A stretch of DNA of 64,000 nt from Actinomycetes bacterium (GTDB lineage: Bacteria > Actinomycetota > Actinomycetes > Propionibacteriales > Propionibacteriaceae): contig JAEWOI010000020.1 in the NCBI GenBank assembly GCA_023460935.1, forward strand, positions 1-64,000. Direction: 5' to 3'. Below, in pieces: positions 57,435 to 64,000 of the stretch (position 1 is its first letter; each line of letters starts with the position of its first letter). The notes under the pieces are model-generated. The model was not told the DNA's origin and searched no databases. It was given only the letters and a program-made list of their open reading frames with translations. The translations under genes and the position numbers were made by a program.

Positions 57435-57562
57435 CTGCCGGTTCCGGCGGCGGGAGTTCGGGCTGCGCCGTTCGCTGGCGTCGGGCGCGCCGTCCTGGGC
57501 AGTCGGCACCGCTGGGGCTGCACCCTCTCGCGCCTGCCACCTGCGGCGCCTACGCTCGTGCT

Positions 57563-58288
57563 GTGGGGGGAAGGTCGAGGCTCTGGGCGCTGGCCGCGGT
57601 CCTCATCGCCGCCGGTGCAGCCCTTGAAGGCACCGCGGTCGCGCTTCATTGGCGCGCCTGCGCCGGAGGCGTCCTCAACGGCAGCATCCTGCGCGGCTAC
57701 CGATACGAGTCGGAGTTCACCGCCGAGTGCCTGGCCGCCATGGACCGGGCGCCCATGTTCGCGCTGCCGCAGCCGGGCGCAGGGCTGACGTTGATCGGCA
57801 CGCTCGGCGCTGCGGCCGCGCTCCTCCTTGCTGTGGCGTGGCTGGTTGCCGTGCCCGCCCTTCGCCTGCCGCTGGCGGTAGCGCTGGCCGCTGCCCTGCC
57901 CGGGCTGCTGGGCATCGGCCTGGTCGTCAACTCCGTGGTCACCTCGTTCGGCCCGGCCACGGTCGACGACGGGCTGGGTCGGGCGCTGCTGGTTCTGGTG
58001 GACGTTTCCGTGCTGCTCGTCCTCATCGTGATCGCTGCGGCCGGGGTCGCGGGGTCATTGTTGGCTCGCGCAGCAATCGTTGCGCTTGCCGCGACGTCGA
58101 CCGGCCTGATCCACCAGATCGGCGAGTACGCAGTTGCAGTGGTGTTCAGCGACGCCAATTGGGACGCGCCTCCCGGCTCCGGGTTCTTCACAGTCGGCAT
58201 GTGCCTGCTCGCGGCGGTGGTAACCCTGCTGTTGTGGTGGCGTGATGAACATGCAGCTCCGTCGCCCCCGGCGAGGGTGGCGTCCTGA
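57563..58288 (+). CDS. Membrane protein of unknown function
   Basis: 241 residues. An N-terminal hydrophobic segment (ALAAVLIAAGAALEGTAVAL) is followed by an extracytoplasmic loop with two cysteines (WRACAGG and AECLAAM), and four to five further membrane helices. GTG start. I do not recognise the family. It is the first of three genes that interrupt the usual gtrA-purK neighbourhood, so it is accessory. Confidence 0.65.
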   Translation: MGGRSRLWALAAVLIAAGAALEGTAVALHWRACAGGVLNGSILRGYRYESEFTAECLAAMDRAPMFALPQPGAGLTLIGTLGAAAALLLAVAWLVAVPALRLPLAVALAAALPGLLGIGLVVNSVVTSFGPATVDDGLGRALLVLVDVSVLLVLIVIAAAGVAGSLLARAAIVALAATSTGLIHQIGEYAVAVVFSDANWDAPPGSGFFTVGMCLLAAVVTLLLWWRDEHAAPSPPARVAS

Positions 58289-58335
58289 CTGATCGCCGAG
58301 AAGCGACAGCGGCGCTGGTTCCGGTGTGTCGGTGC

Positions 58336-58947
58336 TCAGGCGGTGAGGGGCGGGTCGAGGCTCTCGTGGAGCGAGGGCCAGAATCGCTGAGCCCAGTCAA
58401 GCCACGTCTCGTCACCGGCTGGCGGGGAGGGCAGTGACGAACCGGAGAGCTCCTTCTGGCTGGGAACCTCGAACGTTGCCAACCAGTCGTCCAGTTCCTG
58501 CTCCGACATCGGGAAGGTGCCCTCGGGCGCGTCCTGCCACCGAGCCTGGATCCGGCTCCACTGCACGTCGCGTTCCACCGGCAGGTAGACGACCTGGCAC
58601 TGCGCTCCGACCGAGCCGGCGAGCCACCGCAGGGCGGAGCGCTCGTCGCGGGACCACAACCCGAAGTCGAGAACGACACTGACCCCCAGCCGCAGCACAT
58701 CCACGGCAAGTGCGACCAGGCGTCCCTCCAGGAGCCACCGCTTGCCGTCCGGCCGAGCCTGATGACGGTCGTCCTGGCCGAAGACCGACAGCATCCACGC
58801 GTCCGGGGTGAGCCGAAGGGCACCGCGTTCCCTGGCCAGCTCCTTGGCGCGGTGGGTCTTGCCGGACCCGGGAAGACCGACCATCAGGAAGAGGATGGGT
58901 GGCTCGCCTGTCCACCTGGCTGCCCCGGACTCGTTCACAGGCTTCAT
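58336..58947 (-). CDS. P-loop kinase-like ATP-binding protein
   Basis: 203 residues with Walker A VGLPGSGKTHRAKELA near residue 23 and a Walker B-like hydrophobic strand ending in Asp (LGVSVVLDFGLWSRDER). LTPDAWMLSVFGQDD and QVVYLPVERDVQWSRIQAR resemble the zeta-toxin/chloramphenicol-phosphotransferase/nucleotide-kinase group that phosphorylates small molecules. Substrate unknown; no antitoxin-like gene is adjacent. ATG start. Accessory position. Confidence 0.7.
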   Translation of the reverse strand: MKPVNESGAARWTGEPPILFLMVGLPGSGKTHRAKELARERGALRLTPDAWMLSVFGQDDRHQARPDGKRWLLEGRLVALAVDVLRLGVSVVLDFGLWSRDERSALRWLAGSVGAQCQVVYLPVERDVQWSRIQARWQDAPEGTFPMSEQELDDWLATFEVPSQKELSGSSLPSPPAGDETWLDWAQRFWPSLHESLDPPLTA

Positions 58948-59032
58948 CGTGCACCGTTCTGGATTCGCCGTGATGCTGAACGATCCGGACTATCGGGCTC
59001 AGCCGACATCCGCGGGTCGGGCAGATCGTGGC

Positions 59033-59114
59033 TGGTTTCGACACGCTCAACCACGGCTGAGTTGGTTTCAGCAGGGTCAACCGGCTTTGGGTTGGTTTCG
59101 ACAGGCTCAACCAA
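59033..59114. repeat. Three tandem copies of a TGGTTTCGACAGGCTCAACCA repeat
   Basis: Near-copies start at 59033, 59062 and 59092 (period 29-30 bp). The first and third keep GGTTTCGACA and GCTCAACCA; the middle one is more degenerate (GGTTTCAGCAGGGTCAACC). Each is an imperfect palindrome (GGTT...AACC). It fills the gap between the kinase-like gene and the peptidase E gene. I know this motif as a dispersed repeat in several actinobacterial genomes; its function is unknown. Confidence 0.8.
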
Positions 59115-59126
59115 CGGTCTGTGGCC

Positions 59127-59843
59127 TCAGAGCACCGTCATCTGCTGGGGCTCCACGAGCACCCCGGAGGCCGAGGGCAGGTCGGAGGGCAGCACCCGGT
59201 AGACCCGCTGGCCGGACGCCTCGGCGAGGAAGTCCACCGGCTCCCCGTTGACGTAGTGCACGCCGGCGCCGTCGTCAGCGCCGTAGCCGCCGGGCAGGGC
59301 GCCGCCGGCGACAGCCTCGGTGAAGGCCGGGGCGCGCTCGGACTCGCCGTCGAAGTGCGGGCAGAAGCTCCCCGGCACGAGACCGAGGCCGCCCGTCCAG
59401 GCCCGGAAGTCGCCGAAGGAGTCGGTGATGCAGCCGGTGTACCAGCACGCCCCTCCGGCGGAAACCCCGGCCAGTACCACGTCGTCGGCTGCTGCTCTGG
59501 CCCGCACGGCGGCGTCGACCCCGTGGGCCTGCCACAGCGCCATCAGGTTCACGGTGTGCCCGCCGCCGACCAGCAGCAGGTCGGCCTCGGCGAGCCGGGC
59601 CACCGATCCGGCCGAGCTGCCACCCCACACGGTGAGCACCATCGTCCGGACGCCAAGGGTGCCGTAGGCCAGCAGGAACTTGTTGATGTACTGCGGGTCG
59701 TCCGCCGAAGCGGTGGGCGCGAAGCAAACCAGCGGTGACGACTTGCCGGTGAGTTCGACCAGGTACCGGTCGAGGTTGGTGGGCGCGCCGAACGGCGACA
59801 TCGAGAACCCGCCGCCACCCATGGCGACGATGTGGGTGGTCAT
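59127..59843 (-). CDS. pepE: Peptidase S51 (peptidase E / cyanophycinase-like)
   Basis: 238-residue serine peptidase fold. The nucleophile is S128 in LAGVSAGGACW (GxSAG elbow), GGGHTVNLMALW is the substrate loop and HFDGESERAP near residue 178 carries a His. The N-terminal MTTHIVAMGGGGFSM is typical of peptidase E homologues in actinobacteria. It would cleave Asp-X dipeptides or a related substrate in the cytoplasm. ATG at 59843. It ends directly after the repeat array and is divergent from purK. Confidence 0.82.
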   Translation of the reverse strand: MTTHIVAMGGGGFSMSPFGAPTNLDRYLVELTGKSSPLVCFAPTASADDPQYINKFLLAYGTLGVRTMVLTVWGGSSAGSVARLAEADLLLVGGGHTVNLMALWQAHGVDAAVRARAAADDVVLAGVSAGGACWYTGCITDSFGDFRAWTGGLGLVPGSFCPHFDGESERAPAFTEAVAGGALPGGYGADDGAGVHYVNGEPVDFLAEASGQRVYRVLPSDLPSASGVLVEPQQMTVL

Positions 59844-59897
59844 GTGCCCATCTTGACACCAACCGGGCCCGCCTATGCGGACCGCTAGGGTGAACCG

Positions 59898-61046
59898 GTG
59901 AGCACTCCAGCCGCGACCGTCGGCGTGGTCGGCGGCGGGCAGCTGGCCAGGATGATGCACGCAGCCTCCATCGGGCTCGGTCTGCGGTTCCGGCTGCTGG
60001 CCGAGGGCCCGGACGTCTCCGCGGCCCAGGTGGTGCACGACGTCACCGTCGGCGACTACACCGACCCGGCCACCGTCGCGTCTTTCGCCGCCGCCTGCGA
60101 CGTGCTCACCTTCGACCACGAGCACGTACCGACGCCGATCCTGCACGCGCTCGAGGCTGAGGGCATCGCCGTGCGGCCGGGGCCGGCCGCCCTCGTGCAC
60201 GCCCAGGACAAGGCGGTGATGCGGGCCCGGCTGGCCGAGCTCGGTGTGCCCTGTCCCGCCAACCAGGTGGTGGCGGACGCGGCAGCGCTGGTCGCCTTCG
60301 GCGAGAGCCACGGCTGGCCGCTGATCGCCAAGACCTCCCGCGGCGGCTACGACGGCAAGGGCGTGTGGAAACTGGGCGGTCCCGTCGAGGCCGGCCTGCC
60401 GTTCGAAGGGCTCCGGCCCGACGCCGTGGTGATCGCGGAGGAGTTCGTCGACTTCGCGCGTGAGCTGAGCGCTCTGGTCGTCCGCCGCCCCGGCGGGCAG
60501 GTGGTGGCCTATCCGGTGAGCGAGTCGGTGCAGACGGGCGGCATCTGCACCGCGACCACCACCCCAGCGCCCGGGCTGCGTCCAGACCAGGTGCGCGACT
60601 GCCAGGCGCTGGCCATGCGGATCGCCCAGGAGCTGGGGGTGGTGGGGGTGCTGGCCGTGGAGCTGATGCAGCGTGCCGATGGCTCGGTTGTGGTCAACGA
60701 GCTGGCGATGCGTCCGCACAACACCGGGCACTGGAGCATCGACGGCGCGGTGACCAGCCAGTTCGAGAACCACCTGCGCGCGGTGGCGGACCTGCCGCTC
60801 GGCTCGGCCGCACTCACCGCGCCCTGCGTGGTGATGGTGAACGTACTCGGCGGCACCCGCGAGGACCTGCTCGGAGCGCTCGACGAGGTGCTGGCCGCGG
60901 ATCGCGCGCTGAAGGTGCAGCTGTACGGCAAGTCGGTTGTGCCCGGACGGAAGGTCGGCCACGTGACCGCCTTCGGCGACGACCCGGAAGAAGTCGGTGA
61001 GCGGGCGTGGCGGGCCGCCCGCGTGTTGATGGGAGGTCAGCCGTGA
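59898..61046 (+). CDS. purK: N5-carboxyaminoimidazole ribonucleotide synthase
   Basis: 382-residue ATP-grasp enzyme making N5-CAIR from AIR, bicarbonate and ATP in purine biosynthesis. VGVVGGGQLARMMHAAS at the N-terminus, LTFDHEHVP, KTSRGGYDGKGVW (ATP-grasp loop) and ELAMRPHNTGHWSIDGAVTSQFENHLRAV (the PurK signature) are all visible. GTG at 59898. It overlaps purE by 4 bp (GTGA). Confidence 0.95.
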   Translation: MSTPAATVGVVGGGQLARMMHAASIGLGLRFRLLAEGPDVSAAQVVHDVTVGDYTDPATVASFAAACDVLTFDHEHVPTPILHALEAEGIAVRPGPAALVHAQDKAVMRARLAELGVPCPANQVVADAAALVAFGESHGWPLIAKTSRGGYDGKGVWKLGGPVEAGLPFEGLRPDAVVIAEEFVDFARELSALVVRRPGGQVVAYPVSESVQTGGICTATTTPAPGLRPDQVRDCQALAMRIAQELGVVGVLAVELMQRADGSVVVNELAMRPHNTGHWSIDGAVTSQFENHLRAVADLPLGSAALTAPCVVMVNVLGGTREDLLGALDEVLAADRALKVQLYGKSVVPGRKVGHVTAFGDDPEEVGERAWRAARVLMGGQP

Positions 61047-61537
61047 CGGCACAACCCCTGGTGGGCATAGTGATGGGCTCCGACTCCGACTGGCCGGTGA
61101 TGTCGGCGGCGGCCGACGCCTGCGCCGAGTTCGGCGTCGCCCACGAGGCCGAGGTGGTCTCGGCCCACCGGATGCCGGAGGACATGGTGGCCTACGGCAG
61201 GGGCGCCGCCGCGCGTGGGCTGAAGGTGCTGATCGCCGGGGCCGGCGGCGCCGCCCACCTGCCCGGCATGCTCGCCTCCCTCACCACGCTGCCGGTGATC
61301 GGCGTGCCGGTGCCGCTGAAGTACCTGGACGGCATGGACTCGCTGCTGTCGATCGTGCAGATGCCCGCCGGGGTGCCGGTGGCCACCGTCGGCATCGGCA
61401 ACGCCCGCAACGCCGGCCTGCTCGCCGTGCGGATCCTCGCCGCGTCCGACCCGGCGCTGGCTGCGAAGCTGGCCGAGTTCCAGGTGCAGCTGCGCGAGAT
61501 CGCGCTGGCCAAGGGGGCGGCCGTCCGCGGACGGTGA
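61043..61537 (+). CDS. purE: N5-carboxyaminoimidazole ribonucleotide mutase
   Basis: 164-residue class I PurE converting N5-CAIR to CAIR. MGSDSDWPVM near the start, VVSAHRMPEDM with the catalytic His, and AGAGGAAHLPGM are diagnostic. The GTG at 61043 has GGAGGT six bases upstream, preferred to the open frame extending into purK. It is coupled to purK. Confidence 0.95.
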   Translation: MTAQPLVGIVMGSDSDWPVMSAAADACAEFGVAHEAEVVSAHRMPEDMVAYGRGAAARGLKVLIAGAGGAAHLPGMLASLTTLPVIGVPVPLKYLDGMDSLLSIVQMPAGVPVATVGIGNARNAGLLAVRILAASDPALAAKLAEFQVQLREIALAKGAAVRGR

Positions 61538-61616
61538 GCCCGGCGCGTCAGCCGGGAGCATTGGCCCGCTCCGGTAATACTGGAAGGCGCCCGAACACCG
61601 TCCACCAGGGAGCGAG

Positions 61617-63086
61617 ATGGCCAGCAGCATCGCCCAGCCGGCGAGCATCGCGCTGCCTCCGCCACAGGCCCGCAGCCAGGGCATCGCGCTGCGCCGCGGC
61701 CTGACCCTGCTGGGCATGACGCTGCTGGTGCCGGGCTCGGCCCAGCTCGCGGTCGGCAAGAAACGCCTGGGCCGGCTGGCCGTGCGCACCTGGCTGGGCC
61801 TGATCGCACTGTTCTTGCTGCTCGTCGTGCTGGCCATCCCGTTCAGGTCGTTCGTGATCGGCCTCTACGCCAACCCGGTGACGCTCACCGTGTTGCGCTG
61901 GCTGGTGCTCGCCCTCGGCGCGGGCTGGGCGTTGCTGGTTGCCGACGCCTGGTGGCTGGCGAACCCGCGCAACATGTCGACCCGTGGCCGCTGGCTCTCC
62001 GGGGTGCTCACGCTGGCCCTCGTGGTCACGGGCAGCGGCACGGCCTGGGCCGCCTCCGGGCTGTTCGCCAGCCAGTCGAAGCTGGTCACGAACGTGTTCA
62101 CCGGTGGCGGCAGCAACCAGACCCAGAAGGGTCGCTACAACATCCTGCTGCTCGGCGGCGACGCAGGAAAGAGCCGTGACGGGCTGCGCCCGGACTCGAT
62201 CACTGTGGCCAGTATCGACGCCGGCACCGGCCGCACCGTGCTGTTCAGCCTGCCCCGCAACATGCAGCACGTGCCGTTCCCGGCGGATTCACCGCTGCAC
62301 GCCAAGTACCCCAACGGCTACTTCTGCCCGGTGAAGGACTTGGCTGACGCATGCCTCCTGAACGGCGTCTACACCTTGGCGCAGCAGAACCGGAAGCTGT
62401 TCCCGGGGGTGGAGCGGCCCGGGGTGGAGGCCACCAAAGGCGTGGTCGAGGAGGTCCTTGGCCTGAAGATCAACTACTGGGCGATGATCGACATGGTGGG
62501 TTTCAAGGAACTCATCGACGCGGTCGGAGGCATCCGCCTGGACATCAACAAGCGGGTGCCGATCGGCAGCCTGCATGGCCGCGGCGGCGTCTACGACTGG
62601 ATCGAACCGGGCAAGAACGTGAAGCTGGACGGCTTCCACGCGCTCTGGTTCGCCCGCTCCCGGGAGTACTCCAGCGACTACGAGCGGATGGCTCGGCAGA
62701 AGTGCGTGATGAACGCCATGCTCAAGCAGCTGAAGCCGGAGACCGTGCTCACCAAGTTCCAGGCCATCGCAGAGGCCGGCGAGCAGATCGTCGCCACCAA
62801 CCTCCCCACGTCCGAGATCGGCACGATGCTGGAGCTCGCCATGCGGGGCAAGTCGCTGCCTATGGCCTCGGTCAGCTTCACCCCGCCGCTGATCACCCCG
62901 ATGGACCCCGACTTCGCCAAGATCCGCACGGTGGTGGCCGACAAGATCGCAGCCAGTGAGGCGCGCGACGCCACCCCCAACGGGTCGGCCACGCCCACGA
63001 CTTCCACGTCCGGCAAGCCCAGGAAGACCGGCTCGAGCAAGACCCAGGTCGACAACCTCGACGCCGTCTGCAAGGTCAGCGCCTGA
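61617..63086 (+). CDS. LCP-family cell-wall glycopolymer ligase
   Basis: 489 residues. About four N-terminal hydrophobic segments (to residue 155), where one is usual, are followed by an extracytoplasmic LytR-CpsA-Psr domain: NILLLGGDAG, RPDSITVASID, FSLPRNM and WFARSREYSSDYERMARQKCVM with the conserved arginines that bind polyprenyl pyrophosphate. A Ser/Thr/Pro-rich tail ends the protein. LCP enzymes transfer wall polymers from a lipid carrier to peptidoglycan. The ATG at 61617 has GGGAGCGAG upstream. The gene is 79 bp after purE. Confidence 0.87.
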   Translation: MASSIAQPASIALPPPQARSQGIALRRGLTLLGMTLLVPGSAQLAVGKKRLGRLAVRTWLGLIALFLLLVVLAIPFRSFVIGLYANPVTLTVLRWLVLALGAGWALLVADAWWLANPRNMSTRGRWLSGVLTLALVVTGSGTAWAASGLFASQSKLVTNVFTGGGSNQTQKGRYNILLLGGDAGKSRDGLRPDSITVASIDAGTGRTVLFSLPRNMQHVPFPADSPLHAKYPNGYFCPVKDLADACLLNGVYTLAQQNRKLFPGVERPGVEATKGVVEEVLGLKINYWAMIDMVGFKELIDAVGGIRLDINKRVPIGSLHGRGGVYDWIEPGKNVKLDGFHALWFARSREYSSDYERMARQKCVMNAMLKQLKPETVLTKFQAIAEAGEQIVATNLPTSEIGTMLELAMRGKSLPMASVSFTPPLITPMDPDFAKIRTVVADKIAASEARDATPNGSATPTTSTSGKPRKTGSSKTQVDNLDAVCKVSA

Positions 63087-63120
63087 GCCCTCGCCTGCTG
63101 GACGCGGCCGCGCCGCCCGA

Positions 63121-63969
63121 TCAGAGCTCGCCGGAGCCCAGGATCGAGAACACCCACTTGCCGACCTCGGAGACGATCTCGCGGCCGGTGGGGAAGTCGG
63201 CCACCCGGGTCATGACGGCCAGCCGGTAGTTGCGGCCCTCGCCCTCGACCGCGCCCATGGAGTTCACCGCCCACAGGTTGTCGGTGGACTGGAACTGCAC
63301 CCAGCCGTTCTTCAGGTGCGCCTTCACCGCCGCAGACCGCGGCTGGCCCACGCCCCAGGCCTGGTCGTCCTGCACCTGGCCCATCAGGTCGTAGACGAAC
63401 CGGCACTCGGCCGCGGTGAGGGCCTTGGTGTCGCCACCGGCCAGGCGCTGCAGCAGCAACACCTGGTCGGCAGGAGTGGTCCACGTCCAGCTCCAGAAGT
63501 CCTTCGCCGGATCGCTGTGGGTGGCGGCCAGCCCCAGTTCCCCGGCCAGGGCGTCGTAGGCCGGCCGGGCGCCGGCGTAGCTCCACAGCGCGTCCGCGGC
63601 GTCGTTGTCCGACTGCGTGATCGCCTTGCGGGCGTTCTCGGTGTGCTCCGGACTGAGCTGCCCACCGTCAGCGCGGGCCCTGCGCAGCGCCATGGCCACG
63701 ATCATCGGCTTGGCCATCGAGGCGCTCTGGCTGGCGTAGTCGCCGGCGAAGCTGTAGGTGCCACCGCTGCGCACGTCCTGGACGTGGACGCCGAACCTGT
63801 CGTTGCCGTCGGCGATGGTCTTCAGCACCTCGCCCAGCTGGTCCCGCACGGCCCCGGAGGGTGTGGCCGTTGGTCTGGCGATGTTCGGCGAGCCGTTGCA
63901 GCCGGCCAGCGCCGCTGCTCCGGCGATCGCGCCGGCAGCGGTGAACAGGTAGCGGCGGCTGATGGTCAT
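63121..63969 (-). CDS. Class A beta-lactamase-fold lipoprotein (serine hydrolase)
   Basis: 282 residues. The N-terminus has a twin-arginine-like SRRYLF followed by a hydrophobic stretch and the lipobox LAGC (Cys24), so it is probably an exported lipoprotein. Active-site motifs of the class A/penicillin-recognising fold are S84-M-A-K87, S120-D121-N122 and K220-N221-G222 (KNG instead of KTG). I see no ExxLN motif for the deacylating glutamate, so true penicillinase activity is doubtful; peptidoglycan-related hydrolase or binding function is possible. It is convergent with the LCP gene. Confidence 0.8.
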   Translation of the reverse strand: MTISRRYLFTAAGAIAGAAALAGCNGSPNIARPTATPSGAVRDQLGEVLKTIADGNDRFGVHVQDVRSGGTYSFAGDYASQSASMAKPMIVAMALRRARADGGQLSPEHTENARKAITQSDNDAADALWSYAGARPAYDALAGELGLAATHSDPAKDFWSWTWTTPADQVLLLQRLAGGDTKALTAAECRFVYDLMGQVQDDQAWGVGQPRSAAVKAHLKNGWVQFQSTDNLWAVNSMGAVEGEGRNYRLAVMTRVADFPTGREIVSEVGKWVFSILGSGEL

Positions 63970-64000
63970 CGTGGGTCCGTCCGGTGGCAGGAAGTGGGCG

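Noticed and set aside
58336..58947. P-loop protein considered as a zeta-toxin
   Set aside because: No epsilon-type antitoxin gene is adjacent and the motifs after Walker A fit several small-molecule kinases equally well.
59033..59114. TTTCGACAGGCTCAACCA array considered as a CRISPR array
   Set aside because: Only three degenerate copies with spacers of about 8-9 bp, and no cas genes nearby.

Overview
The window is chromosomal DNA from a high-GC actinobacterium. GTG starts are frequent, genes are densely packed with many ATGA/GTGA overlaps, and there is a stand-alone acyl-CoA carboxylase epsilon subunit. The block accD-accE-maf / birA-PH protein-GtrA-purK-purE follows the gene neighbourhood known from mycobacteria and relatives. 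An oxygen-sensitive glycyl radical enzyme with its activase, a complete xylan/xylose programme, and the TTTCGACAGGCTCAACCA type of dispersed repeat point, by inference, to a facultatively anaerobic plant-polymer user, possibly a Propionibacteriaceae member. I cannot fix the genus.

Layout. 1-112: the end of an IS30-like element running off the window. 180-2618 (minus): yjjW-yjjI, a glycyl radical enzyme pair, divergent from 2771-9407 (plus): a BMP-type nucleoside ABC transporter (lipoprotein, ATPase, two permeases) with cytidine and adenosine deaminases. 9454-15263: secreted beta-propeller, Pit phosphate permease, metG, and an AbiEi/DUF559-like gene bracketed by two inverted copies of a 48-bp palindrome. 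15248-20286: a minus-strand operon (membrane protein, purine nucleoside phosphorylase, phosphohexomutase, P-loop kinase) divergent from the NAD(P)H-quinone dehydrogenase lpdA.

20276-28491: monosaccharide (xylose) locus. chvE-mmsA-mmsB-ROK regulator lie on minus, xylA-xylB on plus, with a shared 355-bp control region. 28607-38044: xylo-oligosaccharide locus, a bxlEFG-like ABC transporter followed by GH3, GH43 and acetylxylan esterase in one minus-strand operon, with a LacI repressor divergent. Together these two loci would import xylobiose-type oligomers, deacetylate and hydrolyse them inside the cell, and feed xylose to xylulose 5-phosphate.

38092-40264: padR-DUF1648-CPBP operon. 40476-48790: biotin-carboxylase alpha subunit, a 1846-residue single-chain BC-BCCP-CT carboxylase, and a degenerate PxpA homologue. 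48885-52178: CorA, LysE, an SDR and a UbiA-type prenyl transferase. 52355-57434: maf, DUF937, accE, accD divergent from birA, PH protein and GtrA. 57563-59843: three accessory genes and a repeat array inserted between gtrA and purK. 59898-63969: purK-purE, an LCP cell-wall ligase and a beta-lactamase-fold lipoprotein.

Intergenic regions carry at least five distinct palindromic or repeat families. No rRNA, tRNA, CRISPR array, replication origin or prophage was recognised. Starts were chosen from visible ribosome-binding sites; all function calls come from reading translated motifs, not from database searches.
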